Below, one piece after another: positions 1-9,651 of a stretch of 48,500 bases of DNA. How positions within the stretch are numbered: the first letter of the stretch is position 1; every line of letters starts with the position of its first letter. Made by a program: the position numbers and the translations under genes. Source of the DNA: Symbiodinium natans (lineage: Eukaryota > Sar > Dinophyceae > Suessiales > Symbiodiniaceae); NCBI GenBank assembly GCA_905221605.1, contig CAJNDS010000580.1:761776-810275 (forward strand), written 5' to 3'. A model generated the notes under the pieces. It saw nothing but the letters and a program-made list of their open reading frames with translations. It had not been told where the DNA came from and ran no database searches.

Positions 1-19
1 AGGCCTCACCCGGTGGGAT

Positions 20-180
20 CCTGTGGGTTTGGGGCTGAGGGTTTAGGGTTTCGGGTTTTAGGGTTTAGGGTTTAGGGTTTTAGGGTTTAGGGTTTAGGGT
101 TTAGGGTTTCGGGTTTTAGGGTTTACGTTTTGGGGTTTCGATTTGGGGGTTGAGGATTTGGGGTTCAGGTCTCAGGGTTT
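20..180 (+). repeat. TTTAGGG array with TTTCGGG/TTTTAGGG variants
   Basis: Some twenty telomere-type units in G-strand orientation open the window; they degrade into TTTGGGG/TTCAGGG variants after 120. Similar arrays recur to the last kilobase in both orientations, so this is one of many interspersed arrays and not a chromosome end. Confidence 0.9.
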
Positions 181-249
181 GGGGTTCAGGTGGACGGTGC
201 CTTACTGGCACCCTAAGCGTGCCCTTGTGTCTATCTCTGTGGGTTTCAG

Positions 250-314
250 CCCGTCTTGCTGCCAATATTCTGTGTTCAGGGGTCCGTAAATCAGAGCTCA
301 TTGAGTTCTCTGAG
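250..314 (+). CDS. candidate internal exon
   Basis: The segment lies between an acceptor (TTTCAG, ends 249) and a GT donor (GTATGG, from 315). One frame reads RLAANILCSGVRKSELIEF. No family is recognised. An open frame of this length is common by chance, so the call rests on the good splice signals on both sides. Confidence 0.3.
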
Positions 315-319
315 GTATG

Positions 320-780
320 GTTCCTTTTGGGGTACCGTCGACACAATGGCCGTAGTATGATAGAGATCCACAAAGGGACCATCAAGTAGACAACTTACCA
401 ACAGGTTTCCGGAAACAGTTATGAACGCACACCCCATTCTCCAGATTCCAGGGTTAGGGCTGTAGAGGGCGGAGGGTTGGTTTGAGGGTTGGTTCTGGAT
501 GCTGCCCATTTTGCGCCGCGCAGCGCATGGCAAGTTGACTTTTCCTGATAATGTCTACGCTGCACCACGTCGTAGACTTTGAAACGTACGTCCATGCTGT
601 GTTTTTGTGCGAGTCGCATCTGCCTGACCTAATTAGGCGGCACTGCTTGAAAGTCCATGGGACTACTCCTTTGGTTTTTCAAAGATGGTCATCATTCCCC
701 AAATGGCCGTAATGTCCCATGAACCTTCAATTAGCCTCTGGGGGTTTCCTACCGTTTCGCGCGTTGGCTTTCGAAACCCT
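320..780. other. unique island, one weak exon candidate
   Basis: This 460 bp stretch has almost no telomere-type repeat. The only exon-like piece is about 466-528, which reads EGWFWMLPILRRAAH and is followed by the strong GC donor GCAAGT. Nothing else is recognisable; it may be intron or intergenic. Confidence 0.3.
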
Positions 781-1046
781 AAACCCTATGTCCTAAACCC
801 TAAACACTAAACCCTATGCCCTAAACCCCAAACCCTAAACCCTAAACCCTAAACCCTATGTCCTAAACTCTAAACACTAGACCCTAATTATGCCCCAAAT
901 CCCAAGCCCTAAACCCTATGTCCTGACCCCCCAACCCCAAACCCCAAATCCTAAACCCTACGTCCTAAACCCTAACCCTAAACCCCAAACCCTAAACCCC
1001 AAACCCTAATCCCTAAACCCCAAACCCTAAACCCTAAACCCTAAAA
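776..1046 (-). repeat. degenerate CCCTAAA array
   Basis: C-strand telomere-type units are mixed with CCCTATG, CCCCAAA and CCTAAAC variants. It is more diverged than the pure arrays further on, suggesting an older insertion. Confidence 0.85.
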
Positions 1047-1830
1047 CCTGACACATGCGTAGCAAGCTGACGAGAGGATGCCGAGCACGCGGTCTTCACC
1101 CTCCTTGGTAGTTTCCGCTCCTTGGGTTCGTTTTCGCACCCTAAACCCTAAACCCTAAATTCTAAACCCTAAACCCTAAACCCTAAACCCTAAAAACACC
1201 AATTCAGAGGTTGTGACGTTCTTTGGGGGTTTGAGCTTTTCTGGGGGGGGGGGGGGTCGCCGAGAATTTCGGTGTTTTCGGGCTTCATGCGGTTTTAGGG
1301 TTTAGGTTTTAGGGTTTAGGGCATAGGGTTTAGGGTTTTAGGGTTTAGGGCAGTTGTGGTAGCCTAGACATTCAAGACGTATTCCTGAGTTATGGGCTCC
1401 ATTTGGGTTTCAGGGCTCTGTAAGGTTGACTGTGTTGGTCTAGGGGGTTAGGGATGTAGGGTTTAGGGGTTTAGGGATTAGGGCTTTCCTTCTGGGTTTA
1501 GGGATCTAGGGACTTTGGGATTAGGGTGCAGGCTTCCAACATTCAAACTCCCTTTTCCCCTGCAAATACCCGGCAGCATGGGCCTTATGTTGTCTTCTGC
1601 GGTTATGCCCGGCTGTTTTCGGTTCTTGGTTAGTTTTGACCCAAGGATTTAGGGTTTAGGGTTTAGGGTTTAGGGTTTAGGGTTTAGGGTTTAGGGCCAA
1701 CAGTGCAGAACCAAAGCGCGATACGAAAGATAGGCCCAAACCCTACATTGCTTCACCCTTCACCCCGAAAGCCCAAAGACCTCTTAGCCCTGAACTGTTC
1801 AGGGGCCGGGTTTAGGGTTGCGGGTGTGGG
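1047..1830 (+). other. islands with three candidate exons
   Basis: Three open segments sit between AG and a donor. The piece 1061-1105 reads QADERMPSTRSSPSL before GTAGTT. The piece 1532-1628 follows GTGCAG, reads ASNIQTPFSPANTRQH, continues to VVFCGYARLFSVL and ends at GTTAGT. The short piece 1706-1729 reads NQSAIRKI before a GC donor. Telomere-type arrays fill the spaces (1139-1193, 1290-1345, 1649-1694). No family recognised; the second piece is the best of the three. Confidence 0.3.
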
Positions 1831-1834
1831 GGTT

Positions 1835-1925
1835 AGGGTTTTAGGGTTTAGGGTTTAGGGTTTAGGGTTTAGGGTTTAGGGTTTAGGGTTTAGGGTTTAG
1901 GGTTTAGGGTTTAGGGTTTAGGGTT
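1835..1925 (+). repeat. pure TTTAGGG array
   Basis: About thirteen nearly perfect 7-bp units in G-strand orientation. Confidence 0.95.
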
Positions 1926-2143
1926 GAGGGCGTCGGGTGCAGGGGAAAGGGGATTCGCTGTGTTTTGGAGATGTTTGGCGTGGTTTGGGTGCAGGTCTCA
2001 GGGTGTCTTTGGTTCAGTCCCGCACCCTCGAAACCCAAAACCCCAATCAGGGTTTCGGGCGCCTAAATCCTAAACCCTCAACCCTGAAGTATCACGAGTC
2101 AGGGTATTGGGTCTAGGGGTTATCCTAAAGCCTAAACCCTGAA

Positions 2144-2257
2144 CTACTAATTGCTTAAACACCCCCCCCCCCCAAAAAAAAAATGCAGTAACAACAATTT
2201 TCATATAAGGGCAACAAAGGGGATTTTTTTGGGGGGGTGTTCTTAAGCAACTAGTAG
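2144..2257. mobile_element. MITE family A, copy 1
   Basis: The left terminus CTACTAATTGCTTAA is matched by an inverted right terminus TTCTTAAGCAACTAGTAG. The interior has the family's poly-C, poly-A stretch, TATAAGGG and a poly-G run. About 114 bp with no coding capacity. The family recurs at 3878, 4115, 4209, 13923, 26981, 31986, 32527, 36458 and 44510. Confidence 0.75.
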
Positions 2258-2314
2258 TATACCCTGGTAACCCTAAACCCTAGACCCTACACTCCGAACC
2301 CCAAACCCCGAACC

Positions 2315-2396
2315 CTAAACTCTAAACCCTAAACCCTAAGCCCTAAACCCTAAACCCTAAACCCTAAACCCTAAACCCTAAACCCTAAACCCTAAG
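2315..2396 (-). repeat. CCCTAAA array
   Basis: About eleven C-strand units immediately upstream of a GCAG acceptor-like end at 2396-2399. If the next exon is real, the array forms the 3' part of its intron. Confidence 0.9.
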
Positions 2397-2399
2397 CAG

Positions 2400-2492
2400 G
2401 TTACCACCAGGGCAACCTCGACCCTGTCACCGTGCAGTTGGGCACGTGGCTCTCGGAAGCTTGCCTATGGACGCTCTGGTGCCACTTGCCCA
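2400..2492 (+). CDS. candidate internal exon, GC-rich third positions
   Basis: After AAGCAG one frame reads YHQGNLDPVTVQLGTW then LSEACLWTLWCHLP, with G or C at most third codon positions; the other two frames are much less biased. The exon would end at A|GATGAG, a GA-type donor. The codon bias makes it one of the better unassigned candidates. Confidence 0.45.
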
Positions 2493-2620
2493 GATGAGAG
2501 GGTTTAGGACTTAGGGTGTGGGGTTTCGGGTTCAGGATTTAGGGTTTAGGGTTTCGGGTTTAGGGTTTAGGGTTTAGGGTTTAGGGTTTAGGGTTTGCAT
2601 GAGGGCAAGGACTGATCTAG

Positions 2621-2709
2621 GCCCTATGAGGCCATACGCCGGTGCTTGTTGCAACGCTTCCTTGCCCCCCCCCTCCCCTTCATCCATCCCCAGCTCAAAG
2701 ACTCTGGTG
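2621..2709 (+). CDS. candidate internal exon
   Basis: Lies between GATCTAG and the donor GTTTAG. The frame reads PYEAIRRCLLQRFLAP and ends FIHPQLKDSG. A second open piece at 2905-2948 (DHVASSGLAPFLLLS) follows CCCGTAG. Neither is assigned to a family. Confidence 0.35.
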
Positions 2710-3060
2710 GTTTAGGGTTTAGGGTTTAGGGTTTAGGGTTTAGAGTTTCGGGTTTAGGGTTTAGGGTTTAGGGTGTCGCGCCGTTTTCGCGCCGGTACGA
2801 GGAGGAGGACTGGGAAGTTCGGTAGGATTAAGGTCGAGGGTCGAGGGTTTTTAGGGTTTTAGGGGGGCGAATAAGTGTTTTTGTTGTTTCGGTGTTCCCG
2901 TAGGATCATGTTGCGAGCAGTGGCCTCGCGCCCTTCTTGCTTCTATCAGCTTTCTCAACCCCAAACCCTAAAGCCCTGAACCCTAAACCCCAACGCCCAT
3001 GCCTGAAAACCACAAGCCTGAAACCCCAAAACTCCAAGACCCAGCATCACACCCCAGTCT

Positions 3061-3172
3061 TACACCCTAAACCCTAAACCCTAAACCCTAAACCCTAAAC
3101 CCTAAACCCTAAACCCTAAACCCTAAACCCTAAACCCTAAACCCTAAACCCTAAACCCTAAACCCTAAACGC
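3061..3172 (-). repeat. pure CCCTAAA array
   Basis: Sixteen near-identical C-strand units. Confidence 0.95.
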
Positions 3173-3237
3173 CACACCCTAGACCCTGAAGCCCTAAACC
3201 CGAAACCCTTACACTAAATCCCAAACCTTAAACCCTA

Positions 3238-3475
3238 CCCCCCCCCCCAAAAAAAAAAAGAAGATAAAACAAAAAAAAACAAGCAAGCAAGCAAGCAAGC
3301 GAACAAAAACACACACCCACACACACACACAAAACAAAAGAAAGATATATGTATATACATATAATAATGATAATCATCATCATTATAACAGTACTAATAG
3401 CATTATTGGTATTAATAATAGTATTCATAATAAAAGTAACAATAAAATAGGAATAATCGTTATTATTATAAAGCT
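3238..3475. repeat. low-complexity A/T-rich stretch
   Basis: Poly-C followed by poly-A, then (AAGC)n, (CA)n and ATA/ATT-rich sequence. The reverse-strand open frame here is a product of low complexity and is not taken as a gene. An open piece at 3662-3717 (KAMLETCPLRVSRAWPP, after TTTCAG) lies just beyond and is only a weak exon candidate. Confidence 0.8.
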
Positions 3476-3877
3476 CCGAGGTGACCACCGAACCCTGAAA
3501 CCCCGCAGCCCCCAAACCGCCGAACCTTTTTGGCACCATCCACTGTGAGAGATACGCACGAATTGGAAGGGTTCAGGGTTTCGGGTTTAGGGTTTAGGGC
3601 TTAGGGTTTAAGGCTTAGGGTGTAATCCAAAGCCATAAGCCCTAAAACCCTAAACCGTTTCAGCTAAGGCTATGTTGGAGACCTGTCCTCTGAGAGTTTC
3701 ACGCGCATGGCCGCCAAGCCTGCATTGACCGTGGGTTAGACTTAGGGTTTGGGGTTTAGGAGTTAGGGTTCAGGGTTCTGGGTTTAGGGTTTAGGGTTTG
3801 TAGCTAACCGAACCCTACTTGGGCTCTAAACCCTAAAACCCCAAACTCCACTTATGGGTTTTGGGCACCTTCAATTG

Positions 3878-4001
3878 CTACTATTTGCTGAAGAACCACC
3901 AAACACAAAAGATAATCGTCCCTACATTTCCCTTATCAGGAAGTTGTTGTTTTGGGAGCGGGGGGGGGGGGGGGGGGAAGGGGTTCTTGAGCAAGTATCA
4001 G
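3878..4001. mobile_element. MITE family A, copy 2
   Basis: Left end CTACTATTTGCTGAAGAACC and inverted right end GGTTCTTGAGCAAGTATCAG with about a third of positions diverged. The interior keeps the family's AGATAAT...CCTTATCA core and a poly-G run. Confidence 0.7.
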
Positions 4002-4114
4002 TTGCTTATGGGTTTTGGACACCTGCAATTGGGGGACCCCGAAACTCGAAAAGAGCCTGATACCCACACCCCAAACCCTAAGGGGCGAGGGGTGTTGACC
4101 CCTTAACCCTATAG

Positions 4115-4335
4115 CTCCTAGCTGCTTAAGAACGCCTCCTCCCCCCCCACAAAAAAAAAGAGATATAACCTTCGTAAGGGTAATGTAGGGAATATTATCT
4201 CTGTACAGCTCCTGTCTTCTTGAGAACCCCCCCCCAAAACAAACAAATGCAACATGTGCTTCCTTGAGGGCTTAAGGGTAATGCAATGTAGGGATTATTA
4301 TGTCATTTTTGTGGGTGGTTCTTCAGAAATAGTAG
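4115..4335. mobile_element. two adjacent MITE family A copies
   Basis: A copy starting at 4115 (GCTGCTTAAGAACG) lacks its own right end and runs into a second copy starting at 4209 (CTTCTTGAGAACCCC) that ends at 4335 (GGTTCTTCAGAAATAGTAG). Both share the GGGTAATG...TAGGGATTAT core. Confidence 0.65.
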
Positions 4336-4566
4336 ATAAGGGCTATAAACCAGGCCCTAAACCCTAAACCCCAAACCCTAAACCCTAAACCCTAAACTGA
4401 ACCACAGGACCCAGGTCCCGGAGAAGGCCAGCATTCCCTCTTTTAGGGTTTAGGTTCCTTTCTTCGCCCCTTTCTGAAGCCAAAACAGGATACCGGTTTT
4501 TGTTCCTAGGGTTCAGGGCTTAGGGTTTAGGGTTTAGGGTTTTTTGGTTTAGGGTTACTCTCGAAG

Positions 4567-4633
4567 CTCAGGTGATGATCCATGCCGATGAGTTTGGCAA
4601 ATGCATTGGCGGCAACCCTGCGACTGGGCTGCG
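4567..4633 (+). CDS. candidate internal exon
   Basis: After TCGAAG the frame reads AQVMIHADEFGKCIGG then NPATGL and stops at the donor GTTTAG. Codon choice and composition look protein-like. No family recognised. Confidence 0.45.
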
Positions 4634-4639
4634 GTTTAG

Positions 4640-5160
4640 GGTTTAGGGTTTCGGGGGTTTAGGGTTTAGGTTGCGGGTTTAGGGTTTAGGGTGTAGGGTT
4701 TAGGGTTTAGGGTCTAGGGTCCAGGGTTTAGGGTTTAGGGTTAGGGCTACTCCCGTTTATCGGGTGTCTGGTGGCTTTGGTGAGGGTGGGTGAGGGATCA
4801 ACCGCAAAAACAAAACACTTTGGGGTTCAAGGATTTAAAGGGGTTAGGGGTCTAGCACTGCCACCCACCCCCACTTGGAAGCCCTTTTTGATTTAGTAAG
4901 CAGGGTCAACAAGTTGTGGGGATAACTACAGGGTTTGCCAGTATGTACCTTCTAAGTCAAAATCATTCAAAATCCAAGTGCCTCACTACACCAACCAGCC
5001 AATGTAAACCCACCATTTAGGAGTCTTAGGGTTTAGGGTGTAGGGTTTAGGGTTTAGGGTTAAGGATTTAGGGTTGACTTCCGAAATGTGTGTCCCCAAA
5101 GCACACGGACGGCGGAATAAAGTGTCGAGTCCTCCTGGTCACTAGCAACGCGGAGCGCTT
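4640..5160 (+). other. arrays and two candidate short exons
   Basis: TTTAGGG arrays occupy 4634-4745 and 5025-5075. Between them, 4904-4940 follows AAGCAG, reads GQQVVGITTGFA and ends at the good donor GTATGT. At 5123-5161 a piece reading CRVLLVTSNAERF ends at GTACAC, directly at the edge of the inverted repeat described next. Confidence 0.3.
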
Positions 5161-5164
5161 CGGT

Positions 5165-5659
5165 ACACCAATCGGCCCTAACTGCTGATTCAGGGGTTGG
5201 GGCTGCATAGGGTTTAGGGTTTAGGGTTTGGTTTAGGGTTTAGGGTTTAGGGTTTAGGGTTTAGGGGGACTGAACAGCCGTTTGAAGTTTCTGCACGCCC
5301 ACAGCGGCGAACCAAGGTCCAGGTGAACGCGCAGTCGATAATACATTTCGCATGGTTGGCGCGCCGGAAAATTCTGTGGTAGTTCCAGCACTGTGATGAA
5401 CTTAAGGGTTTTCGCTGACATGTTGCCTTCTCGGTTCCAACCATCAACTGCGCGTGCCAAACTGGACCCTTAACAGTAAAACATGTTGGTTCGCCGCTGT
5501 GGGCATGCAGAGCCTTCAAACGGTTGTTCAGCCCCCCTAAACCCTAAACCCTAAACCCTAAACTCTAAACCCTAAACCCTAAATCCTAAACCCTAAGCCC
5601 TAAACCCTAGACCCTAAACCCTAAACCCTGAACCCTCAGCAGTTAGGGCCAATCGGTGT
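5165..5659. repeat. large imperfect inverted repeat carrying telomere arrays in both arms
   Basis: 5165-5188 (ACACCAATCGGCCCTAACTG...) pairs with 5636-5659. 5261-5315 pairs with 5486-5540 with about five mismatches in 55 bp. 5316-5340 pairs more weakly with 5441-5469. Between the paired blocks the left arm has a TTTAGGG array (5205-5268) and the right arm its complement, a longer CCCTAAA array (5534-5635). The whole could fold into a hairpin with a loop of about 100 bp. Confidence 0.85.
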
Positions 5660-5682
5660 CGCACTCACCTTCCCGAAGCCTG
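5643..5682 (+). CDS. candidate internal exon at the inverted-repeat edge
   Basis: After CTCAGCAG the frame reads LGPIGVALTFPKP and ends at the donor GTGCGA. Its first 17 bp are duplicated in inverted orientation in the left arm of the hairpin. Confidence 0.3.
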
Positions 5683-5722
5683 GTGCGAAAATTTGCCGCT
5701 GGCCATCATGGGACTCAGACTC

Positions 5723-5840
5723 GTACCCCTAAGGCCCTAAGGAGGTACCCCCGAAAGTTCTCCCCTTAATATACTCCTAGTATGGCCCTTATCTTTTCTC
5801 AGGGGGTCACCAAAAAGGGACCCGAAAGCCCAAGGGGTAC
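5723..5840. mobile_element. short inverted-repeat element
   Basis: GTACCCCTAAGG at the left and CCAAGGGGTAC at the right form short inverted ends around 118 bp of non-coding sequence. Only one copy was seen, so its mobility is inferred from structure alone. Confidence 0.4.
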
Positions 5841-5878
5841 AACCTTAAGGGTCCAAGGTAGATCCCCTAGAGCCCGCA

Positions 5879-6188
5879 ACCCTAAACCCTAAACCCTAAA
5901 CCCTAAACCCTAAACCCTAAACCCTAAACCCTAAACCCTAAACCCTAAACCCTAAACCCTAAACCCTAAACCCTAAACCCTAAACCCTAAACCCTAAACC
6001 CTAAAACCTAAACCCTAAACCCTAAACCCTAAACCCTAAACCCTAAACCCTAAACCCTTAACCCTAAACCCTAAACCCTAAACCCTAAACCCTAAACCCT
6101 AAAACCCCAGACCCGAAACCCTAAACCCTAAGCCCTAAACCCTAAACCCTAAACCCTAAACCCTAAACCCTAAACCCTAAACCCTAAA
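5879..6188 (-). repeat. longest CCCTAAA array (about 310 bp)
   Basis: Over forty C-strand units with only a few point variants. It directly precedes the next candidate exon. Confidence 0.95.
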
Positions 6189-6189
6189 G

Positions 6190-6278
6190 CAAGTTCAGGA
6201 GCTGCAGATGGAAGCCCACACCTATTGCCTCGAGTTCCTGGACGCCCTGAATAGACCCCTCGGCCTGGTTGTGGGAAG
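6190..6278 (+). CDS. candidate internal exon
   Basis: Follows the array (acceptor AAAG at 6186-6189; an alternative is TTCAG at 6199). The frame reads QVQELQMEAHTYCLEFLD then ALNRPLGLVVG, with strong third-position bias, and ends at a GC donor. The first half would form an amphipathic helix. It is sandwiched directly between telomere-type arrays, as the proven CNNM exons are. Confidence 0.5.
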
Positions 6279-6289
6279 GCTTCTTGTGG

Positions 6290-6770
6290 GTTTAGGGTTT
6301 AGGGTTTGGGGTTTGGGGTTTTGGGGTTTTGGGGTTTTGGGTTAGGGGTTTAGGGGTTTGGGTGGTGCTTGAAAGGCTCCTTGCTCCAGCCAACTACGAC
6401 CCTAAAGCCTATACACCCTAAACCCTCAACCCTGTTTAACCCTGTAAACCGTATGAGCGCTTTCCACCCCATGCACCCTGTACACCCTTTAAAACCTATA
6501 AACTCTGTAAACCCTGTAAACCTTCAACACCCTATACTATACACCCGATAAACCCCATCAACCCTAACAGCCCTAAACACATGCTACAAACCCTTTGAAC
6601 ACCCTTTAAACATCATAAAACCCGATAAACCCTTTGAACATTATAAAGCCCTTTGAACCCTTTCAAACATCGTAAAACCCTACTAAAAAACCCGAAAAAC
6701 CCTAAACCCTAAACCCTAAACCCCAAACCCCAAACCCCAAACCCTAAAAACTTATAAAACCCCAATGAAA
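6290..6770. repeat. diverged telomere-derived sequence
   Basis: TTTAGGG/TTTGGGG units (6290-6360) change into ACCCTNTAAA and CCCTTTGAA variants (6410-6700). The open frame here (6369-6551) is a reading of the repeat and is not a gene. Confidence 0.7.
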
Positions 6771-6777
6771 AACCGAG

Positions 6778-6830
6778 ACGGGTATTTTGAAGTATTGGGC
6801 CGGTTGACACCTTCAAGCCTTGCACCCGCC
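6778..6830 (+). CDS. candidate internal exon
   Basis: After ACCGAG the frame reads GYFEVLGRLTPSSLAPA and ends at GTTTAG. The peptide faintly resembles the DGYF..GR motif of AMP-binding enzymes, but one motif in one exon is not enough to assign it. Confidence 0.4.
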
Positions 6831-6834
6831 GTTT

Positions 6835-7750
6835 AGGGTTTAGGGTCTAGGGTTTAGGGTTTAGGGTTTAGGGTTCAGGGTTTAGGGTTTAGGGCATACT
6901 TTCGGAGGTTAGACGCGTAGGTGGAGGCGGCATGCCGCGGTGAGATGTTGATATGAGCTTCCCGAGCAGAACTCAGACCCGGGTTTGTAGGGTTTAGGGT
7001 TGAGGGTTTGGGGCAATGAGGGTTTAGGGTTTAGGGTTCAGGGTTTAGGGTTTGGGGTTTAGGGTTAAAGGTCTGGCGCCCTTAATCCGAAGTGTTCCAC
7101 GCTTGCGTGTCGCGGGGCGAAGAAAGGGTCTCTGGTTGCATCGGTTGGCCAGAAGTAGCTAAACCCCAGGGTTTAGGATTTAGGATTTAGGGTTTAGGGT
7201 TTATAAGGTTGCCTTTTGCCGTAGGGAATGAGGGACTCAGGCAGCTTACAATCCCACAAGTTTTCCCTCGAAGGGATGATGCATAACCCTAAGCCCTAAA
7301 CCCTAAACCCTAAACCCTAAACCCTAAACCCTAAACCCTAAACCCTAAACCCTAAACCCTAAACCCTAAACCCTAAACCCTAGCTCCTTCATTTCTTACG
7401 ACAGCCCCCTCATTTCCTACGAAGAAGCAGCAAGTTTGGGAATCAGGATGTGTAGGCTTGGCGACCCCAGGCCCTAAGCCTTTGGCATCCCCTATTAGGG
7501 TTTAGGGTTTAGGGTTTAGGGTTTAGGGTTTAGGGTTTAGGGTTGAAGCCCTGAACTTTTGGCACCCCCTAGAAGCCCTAATCCGTCAGTGCCAGGCAAC
7601 GAGGAGGTCACCGACCTCTGGCAACTTACTTCTCCAACAGCTGAACTTTGAACTTTTTGGGTTTAGGGTTTAGGGTTTAGGGTTTAGGGTTTAGGGCTTA
7701 TGTAGTAGGAAAGTTAAAGTTTAACCTCTTTTTCCTCTTGGTTTTTGTTG
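6835..7750 (+). other. islands with several candidate exons between arrays
   Basis: Open pieces with usable splice signals are 6921-6939 (VEAAC, donor GTGAGA), 7073-7134 (LAPLIRSVPRLRVAG), 7224-7258 (GMRDSGSLQSHK), 7385-7434 (SFISYDSPLISYEEAA) and 7594-7639 (NEEVTDLWQLTSPT). TTTAGGG or CCCTAAA arrays lie at 6835-6893, 7271-7382, 7495-7545 and 7660-7697. Individually each piece is weak; together they repeat the exon-array-exon pattern of the CNNM gene. Confidence 0.3.
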
Positions 7751-7753
7751 AAG

Positions 7754-7810
7754 TAAGGCAATACCATGTGGAGGACAGTGACGACGAGGAGCTGCAGTCG
7801 AGCAGCTTGG
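7754..7810 (+). CDS. candidate internal exon, acidic
   Basis: After GTTGAAG the frame reads RQYHVEDSDDEELQSSSL and ends at a GTGAAT donor. The next open island, about 7926-7956, continues with a serine-rich SNPASSSLGLG. Acidic-serine tracts of this kind are typical of linkers or phosphorylated tails. Confidence 0.45.
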
Positions 7811-8110
7811 GTGAATTTAGGGTGTAGGTCTTAGGGTTTAGGGTTTAGGGTTAACCCTAGACCCTGAACCCTAAACCCCAAACCCAAACTGCAAACGCTG
7901 AACCCTAAACCCGAAGGTTTAAGCTTCCAACCCTGCGTCTTCCTCTCTTGGGCTCGGAGGTGTTGGCTGTGATCGTGGGCTCGTTTCGCGTTTTCTTAGG
8001 GTTTAGGGTTTAGGGTTCAGGGCTTAGGGCCGCATGTCTGCGGCTACGTAGGATTTTTTTGGGGTGAGCCAAGCGCGGATCTGATTTTGGAATCTTTTCT
8101 GCGGCTTTAG

Positions 8111-8204
8111 ACGAAGGGCTGACGTTTGAGATGTTTGGGCTTCGATTGCTCATGGAAGCGCGCACAAGCCAACAATGCAACATCCTAAACACCCTACTGC
8201 GCCA
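8111..8204 (+). CDS. candidate internal exon, GA donor
   Basis: After CTTTAG the frame reads EGLTFEMFGLRLLMEAR then TSQQCNILNTLLRQ and ends at A|GACCCT. Amphipathic helices are likely. No family recognised. Confidence 0.45.
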
Positions 8205-8226
8205 GACCCTAAACCCTAAACCTGAG

Positions 8227-8257
8227 CCCCCCCCCCCCCCCCCAAAAAAAAAAAAAA
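8227..8257. repeat. poly-C / poly-A junction tract
   Basis: A run of about 17 C passes directly into about 15 A. The same junction is seen at 2161, 3239, 4141 and, on the other strand, 31087 (poly-T to poly-G). Confidence 0.9.
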
Positions 8258-8273
8258 ATGAACCCGTGCCCAG

Positions 8274-8600
8274 TCGAAGCCGGGAAAAGCTGCTGTCCAA
8301 CACTGCGCCCGCGCTGGCGAAAGAATCGACGAGGACAACGGGCCCTAAACCCCAAGTCCCCAGAAACCCGAAAAACCCTCGAAGAGACGGTCTGCAGCTT
8401 GCGGGGGCTTAGCGCTTCACGACCCTACACCTCAGCTTTGGAGCGCCCTCCCCAGGATGTATCAAGGGTTGAGGGTTTAGGGTTTAGGTTTTTTTTGTTT
8501 TGTGAGTTCAGGTGTCACATAGGGTAGGGTCTCAGCCTTGGGGTTTGCAGTGCTTAGGGTTATAGGGTATATGCGGGCCCATCTTCAAGGACCATGCAGC
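8274..8600 (+). other. candidate exons without family support
   Basis: 8274-8342 follows GCCCAG and reads SKPGKAAVQHCARAGERIDE before a GC donor. About 8411-8465 reads ASRPYTSALERPPQDVS. About 8564-8598 reads GICGPIFKDHA before GCCCTAAA. Confidence 0.3.
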
Positions 8601-8752
8601 CCTAAACCCTAAACCCTAAACCCTAAACCCTAAACCATACACCCTAAACCCTAAACCCTAAGCCCTAAACCCTAAACCCTAAACCCTAAACCCTAAACCC
8701 TAAACCCTAAACCCCAAACCCCAAACCCTAAACCCTAAACCCTAAACCCTAG
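8601..8752 (-). repeat. CCCTAAA array
   Basis: About twenty units with two CCCCAAA variants. Confidence 0.95.
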
Positions 8753-8829
8753 ATAGATCCTGGGGAGGAAGTATTCAAGTTGTGCCGGACGCCAACGGAG
8801 CGCCAGGCCGGCGTTTGGGCTGCATTAGG
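8753..8829 (+). CDS. candidate internal exon
   Basis: Begins right after the array's last CCCTAG. The frame reads IDPGEEVFKLCRTPTERQ and continues AGVWAAL to the donor GTTTAG; an earlier GC donor after ERQ is possible. Good codon bias. No family recognised. Confidence 0.45.
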
Positions 8830-8949
8830 GTTTAGGGTCTAGGGTTTCGGGTTACGGGTTTACGGTTTCGGTTTTAGGGTTTAGGGTTTCGGGTTTAGGG
8901 TTTCGGGTTTAGGGTTTGGGGTTTCGGGTTTAGGGTTTCGGGTTTAGGT

Positions 8950-9420
8950 TGAGTGACGTACTTTGGACTAGTTTCAGGCTGCTAGCTTGTTATGATTTCA
9001 GGCAATGTTCCGCACGATTCACTTGTGCCCTTTGGTTTTTGGGCTGGTCGGGGTTTCACTGGGTTTTGGGGTATTATACTTTAGCACTGTTTTGGGTTGT
9101 GGGTTCCGATTATAGCTACTTGTACCTAAAAAGTATATACTGTTTTTTCAGGGTTTCAAGGGGCTACACGCCCAGAGGACTCGAAGGCCCTTAGAAATGG
9201 AACATTCCCTTCAAACTGGATGTTTGGGCTGTCCCTTCTTTCCTTGTAAGCGCACCTATAGTCATAAATCACTTTCAAATGCCTTACACAGCACAAACCC
9301 TAAGCCCTAAGCCCTAAACCCTAAGCCCTAAACCCTAAACCCTAAGCCCTAAACACAACTCAGCAAATCACAGCCAGGATGCTAAGGGCACTTCAGGGTT
9401 TGACGGTTTGCGATAGATAG
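8950..9420 (+). other. island with three candidate exons
   Basis: 9002-9034 (AMFRTIHLCPL) follows ATTTCAG. 9152-9245 follows a long pyrimidine tract ending TTTTTTCAG, reads GFKGLHAQRTRRPLEMEH and later GCLGCPFFP, and ends at GTAAGC, the most consensus-like splice pair in this part. 9364-9397 (QITARMLRALQ) ends at GTTTGA. Confidence 0.4.
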
Positions 9421-9549
9421 GGTTTAGGGTTTAGGGTTTAGGGTTTAGGGTTTAGGGTTTAGGGTTTAGGGTTTAGGGTTTAGGGTTTAGGGTTTAGGGT
9501 TTAGGGTTTAGGGTTTAGGGTTTAGGGTTTAGGGTTTAGGGTTTAGGGT
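9418..9549 (+). repeat. pure TTTAGGG array
   Basis: Eighteen to nineteen identical 7-bp units. Confidence 0.95.
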
Positions 9550-9561
9550 GATCGTTTGCAG

Positions 9562-9651
9562 CCTAAGCTGAATCCATCTGAGCCTACCGTGCATGACGAT
9601 GTTTTCGATCCAAGGAAGAACAGTGGCAGCAGCAATTTGACATTCGACTGA
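9562..9651 (+). CDS. candidate 3'-terminal exon
   Basis: After GTTTGCAG the frame reads PKLNPSEPTVHDDVFDP, then RKNSGSSNLTFD, and meets TGA at 9649-9651 with no earlier good donor. It could be the last exon of a gene whose other exons lie upstream in 250-9400. No polyadenylation signal is obvious, as usual in dinoflagellates. Confidence 0.4.
   Translation, partial: PKLNPSEPTVHDDVFDPRKNSGSSNLTFD

Noticed and set aside
1-180. True chromosome end at the window start
   Set aside because: The array is short, mixed with variants, and equal or longer arrays occur all along the window in both orientations.
5247-5519. 90-codon minus-strand gene
   Set aside because: It spans the two arms and loop of the inverted repeat and ends in telomere units; the openness reflects the mirrored plus-strand segment.
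6369-6551. 60-codon Pro-rich protein
   Set aside because: It is a reading of diverged ACCCTNTAAA repeats, whose 5-10 bp variants avoid stops in one frame.
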